Origin: Owenweeksia sp965214115
GTDB lineage: Bacteria; Bacteroidota; Bacteroidia; Flavobacteriales; Schleiferiaceae
Assembly (NCBI GenBank): GCA_965214115.1
Contig: CBDCAU010000004.1
Span: forward strand, 1-64,000
Reading direction: 5' to 3'
DNA length: 64,000 nt
This document shows, piece by piece, positions 9,617-17,597 of this stretch (position 1 is the stretch's first letter; each line of letters begins with the position of its first letter). The notes beneath the pieces are model-generated. The model made no database searches and was not told where the DNA came from. It saw only the letters and a program-made list of their open reading frames with translations. The position numbers and the translations under genes are program-made.

Positions 9617-11089
9617 ATGTCCGATATCCGCAGTCTCAACCCCCAGCCCGTTTGGAACCACTTTGCCGATTTGAACGCCGTGCCGCGCCCTTCCAAAAAG
9701 GAAGGAAAAGTATTGAACTTTTTGAAAAATTTCGCGCAGGGTTTGGATCTGGAATATGAACAAGATGACATCGGCAACTTGGTCATCCGCAAGCCCGCCA
9801 CCGCGGGGATGGAAAACCGCCGCCCCGTGGTGATGCAGAGCCACGTGGATATGGTGCACCAAAAAAACGAGGACACCGATTTCGATTTTGAAAAGGAAGG
9901 CATCCGGATGAAAATTGACGGCGAATGGGTGAAAGCCGAAGGCACAACTTTGGGCTCGGACAACGGGATGGGCGTGGCCGCGATTATGGCCGTTTTGTCG
10001 TCCGAAAATCTGCCGCACCCCGCCATCGAAGGGCTTTTTACCGTGGACGAAGAAGCGGGGATGACCGGCGCGCAGGAACTGAAAACCAGCTGGCTGAAGG
10101 GCGAAATCCTGCTGAATCTCGACACCGAGGAAGACGACGAACTGAGCATCGGCTGCGCGGGCGGGGTGGACATCAATGTGTCGCGAAACTACATCACCGA
10201 AGAAATAAAAGGCAGTGGACTGGTGGATTACGAACTGAGCGTTAGTGGTTTGTCGGGCGGCCATTCGGGGATGGATATTATTCGCGGGCGCGGCAATGCC
10301 AACAAAATTATGAACCGCCTTTTATTGAATACTGGGATGGAACTGGGCTTGCGCATTTCGGAAATCGACGGCGGCGGGCTGCGCAACGCCATCCCTCGCG
10401 AATCCAAGGCCAAGGTGAAAATAATGGGCGACCAGACCGCTGAGCTGGAAGCGCATTGGGACGCACTCATCGGCGATTTGCGCAACGAATTTATGACCAC
10501 CGACCCTGACCTGAAAATCGAATACCGCACTTCATCCAACGTTTCTGCCAATGTGATGACGATGTACGAGCAAGCCAAGTTTCTATATGCGATTCAAGCC
10601 TGCCACGACGGCATCAAGCGGCTCAGTCCCGATGTGGAAAACCTCGTGGAAACCAGCAACAATTTGGCGCGCGTTTCCGTAAAAAATGGCAAGATGGAAA
10701 TGAAATGCCTCACCCGCAGCGACCGCGAAAGTGCCAAATGGAATATGGCGCACAGTGTGGCTTCCGCTTTCCATTTGATGGATGCCGAGGTAGATTTCAG
10801 CGGTAGCTACCCCGGCTGGAAACTTGACCCCAATGCCCCGATGCTCGGCACGATGAAAAATCTCTATATCAAACTGTTTGACGAAAAACCGCGCATACTG
10901 GCCTGCCACGCGGGGCTGGAATGCGGCCTCATCGGGCAGCATTATCCCAGTTTGGAAATGGTCAGTTTTGGCCCCACCATCCGCGGGGCGCACTCGCCGG
11001 ATGAGCGCGTTTCCATACCTTCGGTGCAGAAATTCTGGCGCTGGCTCACCGCCGCTTTGAAGCGGATTCCCGAGCGTCAATTGATCTAA
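9617..11089 (+). CDS. pepD: Aminoacyl-histidine dipeptidase (M20 family, PepD)
   Basis: Cytosolic zinc dipeptidase that cleaves Xaa-His and other dipeptides. The PepD pattern is seen along the protein: a start with NPQPVWNHFADLNAVPRPS, then QSHVDMVHQ (zinc-binding His/Asp), GSDNGMGVA, VDEEAGMTGA (catalytic Glu and metal ligand), GGHSGMDI, and a C-terminal HAGLECG and SFGPTIRGAHSPDE. Its 490 residues match E. coli PepD (485). ATG start at 9617. The HMG-CoA-lyase-like gene follows 17 bases later, so the two are probably cotranscribed. Confidence 0.93.
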   Translation: MSDIRSLNPQPVWNHFADLNAVPRPSKKEGKVLNFLKNFAQGLDLEYEQDDIGNLVIRKPATAGMENRRPVVMQSHVDMVHQKNEDTDFDFEKEGIRMKIDGEWVKAEGTTLGSDNGMGVAAIMAVLSSENLPHPAIEGLFTVDEEAGMTGAQELKTSWLKGEILLNLDTEEDDELSIGCAGGVDINVSRNYITEEIKGSGLVDYELSVSGLSGGHSGMDIIRGRGNANKIMNRLLLNTGMELGLRISEIDGGGLRNAIPRESKAKVKIMGDQTAELEAHWDALIGDLRNEFMTTDPDLKIEYRTSSNVSANVMTMYEQAKFLYAIQACHDGIKRLSPDVENLVETSNNLARVSVKNGKMEMKCLTRSDRESAKWNMAHSVASAFHLMDAEVDFSGSYPGWKLDPNAPMLGTMKNLYIKLFDEKPRILACHAGLECGLIGQHYPSLEMVSFGPTIRGAHSPDERVSIPSVQKFWRWLTAALKRIPERQLI

Positions 11090-11106
11090 AAAATCACTTT
11101 TTTATT

Positions 11107-11967
11107 TTGGAAAACCAACCTCTGAAATTGGTGGAATGCCCGCGCGACGCGATGCAGGGTTTGCACGATTTTGTACCCACCAAAAAGAAAATCGACTACA
11201 TCAACGCCTTGCTGCGCGTGGGTTTCCACACGATTGACTTTGGCAGTTTCGTTTCCGAAAGGGCCATTCCGCAACTGCGCGACACGGCGGAAGTTTTGGC
11301 GAATTTGGAATTGGATGACACCGATTCCAAACTGCTGGCGATTGTCGCAAACGAAAGGGGAGGGGAGGCCGCTGCCCAACATCCCGAAATTTCCTATCTC
11401 GGCTACCCCTTTTCCGTATCGGAAGTTTTTCAAAAAAGGAACACCAATAAAACGATTGAAGAATCGCAAATTTTAGTGCAAAAATTATTGGAAATCTGTG
11501 CGAAAAGTGGTCAAGAATTGGTGGTATATATTTCAATGGGATTTGGCAATCCGTATGGCGAAGAATGGAGCGCCGAAATCGTGGAAGATTGGTGCGGGAA
11601 ATTATCCGAAAAAGGGGTAAAAATTTTATCATTAAGCGATACCATCGGCACATCAAATCCTGAGTCTATCACCTATCTATTTAAAAATTTGATACCCGCT
11701 TTGCCCGCTGTGGAATTCGGTGCGCACCTCCACACCACGCCCGCTACTTGGCGCGAAAAAGTAGAAGCCGCGCTGGACAGCGGTTGTCGCCGTTTCGATG
11801 GCGCCATCAAAGGTTTTGGCGGCTGCCCGATGGCCGCTGATGATTTGGTCGGAAATATGCCGATGGAAAAACTGCTCAGCTTTGTACAGGAAAAAGGGCT
11901 GGCAAAAAATATAAATATGCTGGCATTTGAAACGGCTTACAATCGGGCGCTGGAGGTATTCATATAA
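11107..11967 (+). CDS. Hydroxymethylglutaryl-CoA lyase-like protein
   Basis: A TIM-barrel HMGL-like protein of 286 residues. The family's catalytic/metal features are seen: PRDAMQ near the N-terminus (usual form PRDGLQ), IDFGSFVS, the metal-binding HLHTT, and the GFGGCPMA loop that carries the essential Cys. HMG-CoA lyase splits HMG-CoA to acetyl-CoA and acetoacetate in leucine breakdown. The Gly-to-Ala change in PRDGLQ and the modified SERAIPQL segment mark a divergent member, so another acyl-CoA lyase substrate is possible. The start is TTG at 11107; no ATG is available before the conserved LVECPRD. Confidence 0.8.
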   Translation: MENQPLKLVECPRDAMQGLHDFVPTKKKIDYINALLRVGFHTIDFGSFVSERAIPQLRDTAEVLANLELDDTDSKLLAIVANERGGEAAAQHPEISYLGYPFSVSEVFQKRNTNKTIEESQILVQKLLEICAKSGQELVVYISMGFGNPYGEEWSAEIVEDWCGKLSEKGVKILSLSDTIGTSNPESITYLFKNLIPALPAVEFGAHLHTTPATWREKVEAALDSGCRRFDGAIKGFGGCPMAADDLVGNMPMEKLLSFVQEKGLAKNINMLAFETAYNRALEVFI

Positions 11968-12000
11968 AAATCCTAAATGCTAAACTCGAAATTCTAAACA

Positions 12001-12021
12001 ATCCCGCACGTACGGGACTAA
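12001..12021 (-). repeat. Short dispersed palindrome (TCCCGTACGTGCGGGA type)
   Basis: In the AT-rich gap after the lyase gene, a near-palindrome reads, on the minus strand, AGTCCCGTACGTGCGGGATT. Variants with the same C/G arms occur on the plus strand at about 29629-29650 and 31078-31099. The surrounding gap (11968-12159) otherwise holds AT-rich simple sequence and no gene. Confidence 0.5.
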
Positions 12022-12159
12022 ATTCTATAAAATAAAAATTCAAAACTTTGAGGCTATCCTAATGATTGAATTTTTTCTCAGAGGTGAGTGTTTTAAATTT
12101 TATCGATTTATTATTTTGAATTTGTTTTGAGTTTGTCATTTCGAGTTTAGAATTTCCCA

Positions 12160-12753
12160 TTAGGGGTTTGGATCCAAAAGATTCGCATCCTCTTCCATCG
12201 CCATTTCCACCTCCTTTTTCTTCAGAATTTCCTTCACGCTTTTCGAACTCATATAATAGGTGCGGATGCGCCGTTTGTATTTTTCCGGCAGGCGGGTGTG
12301 TTCCAAAATAAATTTTTTGGTGGCCAAGATTTCGTCCGCCATCCCGTGGTCGATGGCGATTTCGTCCGCTTTGTGCTCGGTTTCTTTTCTGAATTTTTTG
12401 GAAAAAAGATAGCGCACCGCAAATCCCACCATCCCAAAAAAACTGTAGTCCAAATAATCCACCACGTGGCCCAGCTCGTGGGCAAACCAGCCATAAAGTA
12501 CATCGTCGGGCAGCGCGTCGATGTCCACTCGGTCGTCCAAATCGGTGGTCACGCACATCTGAACTTTATAAGTGCGTCCCACTTTTTGGAAAAGTGACCA
12601 CATATCTGGCTGCGCGCGCATCGTCACTTTGTTCATCCGGCGCTGTTCCAATAAAATATGGTGGGGTTTGAGTTGCGGATAATGTTCGGCTACTTTCCGG
12701 AAAATCTCTTTCGACCGTTCCCTGCGTATGTTTCTAAATTCGATTCCTGCCAT
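12160..12753 (-). CDS. Putative zinc metallopeptidase (HELGH), 197 aa
   Basis: A clear metallopeptidase core is present: HELGH at 92-96 (H92, E93, H96) preceded by GWFA, and about 30 residues later a TEHKADEIAID segment whose E126 and D130 resemble the third-ligand ExxAD motif of gluzincin peptidases such as the M48 and M56 groups. There is no signal peptide; the hydrophobic stretch at about 102-116 directly follows the active site. The C-terminal tail is charged and helical. The specific family is not recognised. ATG start at 12753. It is divergent from the first 49-aa small gene. Confidence 0.72.
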   Translation of the reverse strand: MAGIEFRNIRRERSKEIFRKVAEHYPQLKPHHILLEQRRMNKVTMRAQPDMWSLFQKVGRTYKVQMCVTTDLDDRVDIDALPDDVLYGWFAHELGHVVDYLDYSFFGMVGFAVRYLFSKKFRKETEHKADEIAIDHGMADEILATKKFILEHTRLPEKYKRRIRTYYMSSKSVKEILKKKEVEMAMEEDANLLDPNP

Positions 12754-12847
12754 TCAGCGATGTTTTTGGGCAAGATAACCGATAAATCCTACAAAAAGAT
12801 TTTAGCCGCGCATATTTGGCCTACTCAAACTCAAAAGCTCACTAACG

Positions 12848-12997
12848 ATGAAAGACGTAACACAAGCGCTCGACGTGGCGATTTTTATACGGAATTACCT
12901 GAAACAGAACCAACTGACTGACAACCAAGATCCCAAAAACATAGATAAAAACCACCAGCGGATTGCTGAGCAGGTAAAAGGAATCTCTAAAATCTGA
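12848..12997 (+). CDS. Small protein, 49 aa (first of a tandem pair)
   Basis: A short ATG frame encodes a polar protein with an amphipathic start, QALDVAIFIRNYLKQ. The next small gene has the same length and a matching N-terminus (QALVDVSLIVRDFLK after one gap), so the two look like tandem duplicates; conservation between them is the main reason to accept so short a frame. No known domain. There are 94 bases between this gene and the divergent metallopeptidase gene. Confidence 0.55.
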   Translation: MKDVTQALDVAIFIRNYLKQNQLTDNQDPKNIDKNHQRIAEQVKGISKI

Positions 12998-13008
12998 ATT
13001 TCAAATTT

Positions 13009-13039
13009 TTGCTTTTTTGTAAGTTTTGCCCTACATTTG
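13009..13039 (+). promoter_or_regulatory. Bacteroidota-type promoter for the second small gene
   Basis: TTG (13009-13011), a 20-base spacer and TACATTTG (13032-13039) fit the Bacteroidota sigma-factor consensus TTG / TAnnTTTG. The predicted RNA would start about 6 bases later, some 32 bases before the ATG at 13077. Confidence 0.55.
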
Positions 13040-13076
13040 TCGGGAACTCTACTCATTCTTTTACTCTCTACTCACA

Positions 13077-13226
13077 ATGAAAAACTCACAAGCCCTGGTG
13101 GACGTGTCCCTTATCGTCCGCGATTTTCTAAAAAATGAAGCCCGTACTTTTCAAATCAGCAAAGGCAAAATGTTGCCCGATGATCACTATTTGGAAGATG
13201 CCTCGCAGCGGCAACGCAGCGCGTAA
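13077..13226 (+). CDS. Small protein, 49 aa (second of a tandem pair)
   Basis: Same length as the preceding small protein (49 residues) and a similar N-terminal half: MK, then QAL, DV, a hydrophobic pair, R, an aromatic residue and LK. The C-terminal halves differ. The ATG at 13077 is preferred to an upstream in-frame codon because a good promoter ends at 13039. A terminator hairpin follows 27 bases after the stop, giving a complete single-gene unit. Function unknown. Confidence 0.6.
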   Translation: MKNSQALVDVSLIVRDFLKNEARTFQISKGKMLPDDHYLEDASQRQRSA

Positions 13227-13253
13227 TTTTTGTAGGAAATAGAAAACAAACAG

Positions 13254-13285
13254 ACCGATGGCGATTTTCGCTGTCGGTTTTTTTT
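13254..13285 (+). terminator. Intrinsic terminator
   Basis: Hairpin with outer arms ACCGA/TCGGT and inner arms GCGA/TCGC around a TTT loop, followed directly by a run of T. It ends the unit of the second small gene. Confidence 0.75.
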
Positions 13286-13422
13286 ATATCCATTTTAAAA
13301 TTTTGAATTTGCCAACGCATTTTTATTTTACTGAAAATGAGAATGCCAGATTTTATTTTGAATAAACTTTTCAAAGCTTGAAACTATCTTATCAAAATAA
13401 AATTCAGAAAAATGTGGAATTG

Positions 13423-13456
13423 TTTGTAAGAAAATTACGAACAATTCATAGTTTTG
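13423..13456 (+). promoter_or_regulatory. Bacteroidota-type promoter for the lipoprotein pair
   Basis: TTTG (13423-13426), a 22-base spacer and TAGTTTTG (13449-13456). The box ends 38 bases before the ATG at 13495, the same geometry as the promoter of the small gene upstream. Confidence 0.55.
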
Positions 13457-13494
13457 TGGCGTTTTTCATTCTTAATTAATTTAATAGACACATT

Positions 13495-13743
13495 ATGAAA
13501 ATTCCAAAACTTTTGATCGCCACGGCTTTGGCCGCCTTCACCCTTACCGCCTGTAATCAGCAAGGCACTTCAGAAGATTCTGACACAATCGTGGAAGAAG
13601 ATAACAGGGAAGCCGAGCCGCCCGTGGACAATACCGACCAAGCGGAAGACGAAGCCAGCTCCATCGGATTTGACGTGGACGCGGACGAAGAAGGCAACGT
13701 AAACGGCCAGTTGGAAGGCGACATCAAATTGGATGACAAATAA
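13495..13743 (+). CDS. Small acidic lipoprotein, 82 aa
   Basis: Signal peptide with lipobox LTAC (Cys20), then a highly acidic, low-complexity region rich in Asp/Glu (SEDSDTIVEEDNREAE and similar). It is likely anchored to a membrane by lipidated Cys20, with a disordered tail. No known family. It has a promoter upstream and is followed 10 bases later by a second lipoprotein gene; the shared terminator lies at 14041. Confidence 0.75.
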   Translation: MKIPKLLIATALAAFTLTACNQQGTSEDSDTIVEEDNREAEPPVDNTDQAEDEASSIGFDVDADEEGNVNGQLEGDIKLDDK

Positions 13744-13753
13744 AATTGGAACA

Positions 13754-14014
13754 ATGAAAAAACTGGGAATCAGCTTGATAGCAATAGTAGCAATGGCCGC
13801 CTGCACCGCGCCGGAAACAGGTACGGAACGCTACGACAGCGAAGTGACCGAATCGGAGCAGCGCCCGACGGAAGACCGCGCTAAGGCTGCTGACGAATTC
13901 ACAAAATCGACCACTGACGAAGATGGCGAGGCCGAGCGCGAAGGCGTTCCTAAAAATAGGATGAACGACCGCCGCGGCTCCGACGAAAATCCGATGGGCG
14001 ATTCGCTCCGATAG
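13754..14014 (+). CDS. Small charged lipoprotein, 86 aa
   Basis: The ATG at 13754 starts a signal peptide with lipobox MAAC, followed by a strongly charged tail with many Glu, Asp and Arg. An in-frame upstream start at 13733 would put the positively charged n-region in the middle of the leader, so 13754 is preferred. It is cotranscribed with the preceding lipoprotein and closed by the hairpin at 14041-14069. Function unknown. Confidence 0.72.
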   Translation: MKKLGISLIAIVAMAACTAPETGTERYDSEVTESEQRPTEDRAKAADEFTKSTTDEDGEAEREGVPKNRMNDRRGSDENPMGDSLR

Positions 14015-14040
14015 TTTTTTCCGACCTTTAAAAATGAACA

Positions 14041-14069
14041 AAACCACGTCCTCAAACGTGGTTTTTTTT
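14041..14069 (+). terminator. Intrinsic terminator
   Basis: Arms AAACCACGT and ACGTGGTTT with a short CCTCAA-type loop, followed by a run of T. It separates the lipoprotein pair from the SDR gene. Confidence 0.85.
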
Positions 14070-14091
14070 ATTAAATAAATTCTGACAGAAA

Positions 14092-14733
14092 ATGAAAGTA
14101 TTGGTGATAGGAGCAAACGGCCAAGTGGGCAAAAAACTGGTGAAAAAATTGAACGACAAAAACCACGAAGTGATAGCAATGGTGCGGGACGAAGGGCAAC
14201 TTGGCCAGTTTCCCAATGGGGTAAAAACCGTGCTGGGCGACTTGGAGAAAGATTTTTCCCACGCCTACAAAGAAAACTTGGATGCGGTGGTTTTTGCGGC
14301 CGGCAGCGGCGGCGACACGCCCAAAGAAAAAACCGACACCGTGGATTTACAAGGCGCGCGAAAAAGCATCGACTTGGCGCAGAAAAACCACGTGGATCGC
14401 TATATAATGGTAAGTGCGCTGGGCGCAAACAACGCCAGCGAAATGCCGGAAAATATGCGCCACTACTTTGTCGCCAAAAGCGAAGCCGACCAGCATTTGG
14501 CGCAGACTCAACTGAATTACACCATCTTCCGGCCGGGGCAACTGACGGACAAGCCCGGCACCGGCAACGTGAACGCTGCCGAAAGCTTGGAGAACCGCGA
14601 GCCACGCACCACCCGCCGCGACGATTTGGCCACCGCCATCGCCGTGGCCCTCGACAAAACGAATACCCATAAAAAAGTGATTGAAATACTGGACGGCGAT
14701 ACGCCGGTAAACGATGCCATTGCGGCCATTTAA
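14092..14733 (+). CDS. NAD(P)-binding SDR-like protein (NmrA-like, YwnB type)
   Basis: An atypical short-chain dehydrogenase of 213 residues. The dinucleotide-binding motif GANGQVGKKL starts at residue 7, followed by AMVRDE (cofactor-phosphate region), LDAVVFAAGSGG, and MVSALGA and IFRPGQLTD, which are typical of the NAD(P)H-binding NmrA-like group. These proteins are reductases or redox sensors with mostly unknown substrates. It is preceded by a terminator and followed 12 bases later by the DCC-family gene. Confidence 0.85.
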   Translation: MKVLVIGANGQVGKKLVKKLNDKNHEVIAMVRDEGQLGQFPNGVKTVLGDLEKDFSHAYKENLDAVVFAAGSGGDTPKEKTDTVDLQGARKSIDLAQKNHVDRYIMVSALGANNASEMPENMRHYFVAKSEADQHLAQTQLNYTIFRPGQLTDKPGTGNVNAAESLENREPRTTRRDDLATAIAVALDKTNTHKKVIEILDGDTPVNDAIAAI

Positions 14734-14745
14734 TTTCTATAAAAC

Positions 14746-15228
14746 GTGTTTCAAAAAATTCATAAAACGGGCTTTCCGCCAGCGGGGAAGCCCGTTTTGG
14801 TTTGGGACGGCCATTGCGGTTTTTGCGCGTATTGGGTGGCGCGCTGGCAGAAAATCACCGGTGAAAAAGTGGAGTACAAAACCTTCCAGGAAACGGCGGA
14901 AATTTTCGCGGATATTCCTTTGAAGGAATTCAAAAAAGCCAGCCGACTGATTGATACTCAGGGATTTGTGTATTCAGGGCCGCGCTCGGCCTTCCGCACT
15001 TTGAAAATAGGAGGTAGCGGTTGGAAATTTTTGGACGATTGGTACGCCACCCGTCCTTGGTTTGAAAAATTGTGCGATAACACTTACAATTGGATTGCCA
15101 AAAACCGCCCTTTTATGTTTAGGCTCACCAAAGCGATGTTTGGCGCCAACCCGCACCAGCCGCGCCCTTTTTGGGTAATTTATGTTGGGATTCTTGTCTA
15201 TTTTATCTACTGGGTGTTTCTCCGATGA
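14746..15228 (+). CDS. DCC family thiol-disulfide oxidoreductase-like protein (DUF393)
   Basis: The DxxCxxC signature of the DCC family is at WDGHCGFCAYW (D21, C24, C27), followed by a thioredoxin-like segment and GPRSAFRTLK. A hydrophobic C-terminal segment (about 139-158) would anchor it in the membrane. The start is GTG at 14746, 12 bases after the SDR gene, with which it is probably cotranscribed. Its end overlaps the convergent SpoIIAA-like gene by 26 bases. Confidence 0.82.
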   Translation: MFQKIHKTGFPPAGKPVLVWDGHCGFCAYWVARWQKITGEKVEYKTFQETAEIFADIPLKEFKKASRLIDTQGFVYSGPRSAFRTLKIGGSGWKFLDDWYATRPWFEKLCDNTYNWIAKNRPFMFRLTKAMFGANPHQPRPFWVIYVGILVYFIYWVFLR

Positions 15229-15568
15229 GCCATTTTTTGGCTTTTTCATTCTCCGCCAGTTCAAAGGCGCGGACGTTCATCGGCAGCAGATTGTCCACCA
15301 GCCCCGCGAATTTTTCGATCCACGCCTTATCGCTCAAGACGGCGGCTCTTTCAAAATCGCCCATATTTTTTAGGGATATTTTCAAATCTTTGAAAAAAGC
15401 GTCCACTTCGTAGCCTTCCAGTTTTTGGATTTCAGCGTACATTTTCAAGGTAGGATGCTGTCTTTTAATCTTTTGCATTTTTTCCTCGCAGCGGTCGATC
15501 TCCGTTTTAGTAATTTTCCCGTTCACGCGGAACGCCAAAATTCCTTCCCCCATTTCTAAGAATTCCAT
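15203..15568 (-). CDS. SpoIIAA-like (STAS-related) protein, 121 aa
   Basis: The pattern of the SpoIIAA-like family is visible: an N-terminal GEGILAFRVNGKITK strand, YAEIQKLEGYEVDAFF, then RAAVLSDKAWIEKF and a C-terminal RAFELAENEKAKKWL. Members have a STAS-like fold and occur widely without a settled function. The ATG at 15568 (MEFLEMGEG) is preferred to an upstream in-frame codon that adds only a Lys-rich stretch. Confidence 0.75.
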   Translation of the reverse strand: MEFLEMGEGILAFRVNGKITKTEIDRCEEKMQKIKRQHPTLKMYAEIQKLEGYEVDAFFKDLKISLKNMGDFERAAVLSDKAWIEKFAGLVDNLLPMNVRAFELAENEKAKKWLIGETPSR

Positions 15569-15618
15569 TTTCTTTGTTTTTTTATAAATCCTTTTTTTAA
15601 AACACATTTTCGTTTCAA

Positions 15619-16161
15619 ATGATTACCGCCGAACTGCGTTGGTTTTTTAAAGGCTCATTTCCAAGGGCTTGGAAAGACAAGATGGCGCAACTTCCGCTAC
15701 GGGAAACTGAATCGCGCACCGATTTTTACCTGCCTTTTAGCGCAAGCGAAACGTGTGGCCTAAAATGGCGCGAAGGACGATTGGAAGCTAAAGTATTGAT
15801 TTTTAAAGAAAAAGAAATCGAACACTGGGAAAAACGAACCGTGGCGGAAAATTTTGAAAAACCAAACGGAGATTGGATTTCAGTAGAAAAGTCACGCCGA
15901 AATTTGTTTTGGGATGAACGTCAAAATTCCGTCAATCCTGAAGAAGAAAACCATTGCCAATTGGAATTCAGTGAGTTGCGGGCTTTTGAAAAAATCTACC
16001 ACAGTTTTTGTTTGGAAGCCACCGCCGGCGGTTTTGAAAAAAGAAACGTTTTGGTATTAAAATCTTTAGAAAAAATACAAGAAATGGGGTTTGCGAATCA
16101 AGCCAAAATGGAGGCCGAATCGTATCCCGCATTTTTACGAAAACATACTATTGAAAAATGA
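15619..16161 (+). CDS. Conserved hypothetical protein, possibly CYTH-like, 180 aa
   Basis: The beginning (AELRWFFKGSFP), RTDFYLPF, LKWREGRLEAKV and a later VEKSRRNLFW resemble a conserved family that starts E-x-RWF and carries alternating charged residues on strands, like the CYTH/triphosphate-tunnel fold. I cannot confirm the ExExK signature, so this is a guess. ATG start at 15619. Its stop overlaps the start of the next gene (ATGA), so the two are translationally coupled. Confidence 0.6.
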   Translation: MITAELRWFFKGSFPRAWKDKMAQLPLRETESRTDFYLPFSASETCGLKWREGRLEAKVLIFKEKEIEHWEKRTVAENFEKPNGDWISVEKSRRNLFWDERQNSVNPEEENHCQLEFSELRAFEKIYHSFCLEATAGGFEKRNVLVLKSLEKIQEMGFANQAKMEAESYPAFLRKHTIEK

Positions 16162-16982
16162 AATTTAGTTCAAATCATTTTTTGGATTTTAAAGCTTGCC
16201 AAGTTTACAAGATTTTGCGGGCTTTTTATTTTTTTAGAATTTGCTTTTTAATGCTGCTTTTTTCGGTTTTTACGTATGCTGCTCGCGCGCAAAATTTGTC
16301 TCCCAATTACCAACTGAAAAAGCAAAGCAAAAAGATTCTTTCCCTTTCCGCGCGCGGCAGTTTTTATTGGAATTTCTTGGACATCCCAGATACGGTGCAG
16401 CTTTCCGTGCAGAGCCGCAAATATTTGAGAAGTGTTTACCGCGGTGGCCAAGCGGATCTACAATTGGAATTTTACCTCAATCCGCAACTGACAATCGGCG
16501 CGCACTATCAACGCTATTCGTCTGACGTTCAGGAAGTTTTCAACCGAACGGACACCCTTTCCGACAAAGTTGTCCATCATTTTTATGGCGTGTCGGTGGA
16601 TTATTTTTTGAACCTCGGCCGCGATTGGGAAATGGGTTTGGGCGGGTCTGTAGGTGCCACCGATTATTCACATTTTTCCAGTTACAACCGCTTGAGCGAT
16701 ACACTGACCGGACAAAATGCAGGCTTGGTAATCCGAGTTATGGGCAACTACAGGGTGTATGAAAATTGGCAATTGACAGCGGGTATTGCGCTGACATCCA
16801 GTTGGATAGTAAATCCTACCATTCGGGGCAGTTCGGGAAATGGAACGTTGCAAGGTTTGTTGAACGCCGGTAATTTTGCCGTGGGCGTGGGGCTGCGCTA
16901 TACGCTTTCGGTGAAATCAAAAAAGCCGACGGAAACTCCTCTGAAAAAAATAGAAGAAAAAGAAATCCGCCGCTTTGAATAA
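16158..16982 (+). CDS. Outer-membrane beta-barrel-like protein, 274 aa
   Basis: A long N-terminal region leads into a signal peptide (hydrophobic about 24-42, cleavage after ARAQ). The mature part has alternating aromatic/polar strands (such as YLNPQLTIGAHYQRYSSD and LVIRVMGNYRVYENWQLTAGI) with glycine turns, typical of a small outer-membrane barrel. It ends with a Lys/Glu-rich tail, which is unusual for a barrel that normally ends in an aromatic residue. It is coupled by ATGA to the previous gene. Confidence 0.65.
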   Translation: MKFSSNHFLDFKACQVYKILRAFYFFRICFLMLLFSVFTYAARAQNLSPNYQLKKQSKKILSLSARGSFYWNFLDIPDTVQLSVQSRKYLRSVYRGGQADLQLEFYLNPQLTIGAHYQRYSSDVQEVFNRTDTLSDKVVHHFYGVSVDYFLNLGRDWEMGLGGSVGATDYSHFSSYNRLSDTLTGQNAGLVIRVMGNYRVYENWQLTAGIALTSSWIVNPTIRGSSGNGTLQGLLNAGNFAVGVGLRYTLSVKSKKPTETPLKKIEEKEIRRFE

Positions 16983-17055
16983 AAATATATGGAATTAATT
17001 AACTTTTCTAAAGTTCCATTTTTTTTTAAAGTTATCTCACAAAAAACCTACACTA

Positions 17056-17565
17056 TTATTTCCATTTTTTCAATATTTTTTTGCCTCTACTTTTATATCC
17101 CGCAGAACCGTTTTCCATCCCCATTTCTATCACGTCTTTTACTTCTTCACGAATTTCGGGAAACGGGTCGGCGATATTCGCTGCCACGGTCATCGAAAAT
17201 ACTTGCACCGCCACCGGACTTTTTGGGTTTGCCAAATCTGCCAAGGCTTGGTCGAGCAGTGCGGTTTGATGTTTTTCGGGGATTTTCAAAAAACTTAAAA
17301 CGCGGTATAAATTCCGTGCAACCGAGTTGTGACGGGGGTTTTGGAGAAGTCTTATGATTTTAGGAATCCATTTTATAAAAAGGTGCGGTCTAATTTCACC
17401 CAAAATCCCAAGCGGATAAGCCGCGCGCTGCACCACGGTTTTATCCTCATCCTCAAGCATTTGCAATAATTCGGGCAAACGCTTGACATCCTTCAGCACC
17501 CATTCGGCAATTTTTTCAGCTTGCTTTCGCGAATTTTCTTTAAGGATGTTTTGGCGGAGATTCAT
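17056..17565 (-). CDS. HEAT-repeat protein, 169 aa
   Basis: The protein consists of repeating helical pairs (AEWVLKDVKRLPELLQMLEDED, AAYPLGILGEIRPHLF, then ALADLANPKSPVAVQ), typical of HEAT-like or DNA-alkylation-repair-like scaffolds. No enzymatic motif. The ATG at 17565 is chosen; a TATTTTTG box on the same strand (17571-17578) lies right before it, which would make a nearly leaderless message. It is divergent from the DUF1206 gene. Confidence 0.65.
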   Translation of the reverse strand: MNLRQNILKENSRKQAEKIAEWVLKDVKRLPELLQMLEDEDKTVVQRAAYPLGILGEIRPHLFIKWIPKIIRLLQNPRHNSVARNLYRVLSFLKIPEKHQTALLDQALADLANPKSPVAVQVFSMTVAANIADPFPEIREEVKDVIEMGMENGSAGYKSRGKKILKKWK

Positions 17566-17597
17566 ACTGACAAAAATAGGAGGGGCCGTTTTCAAAA

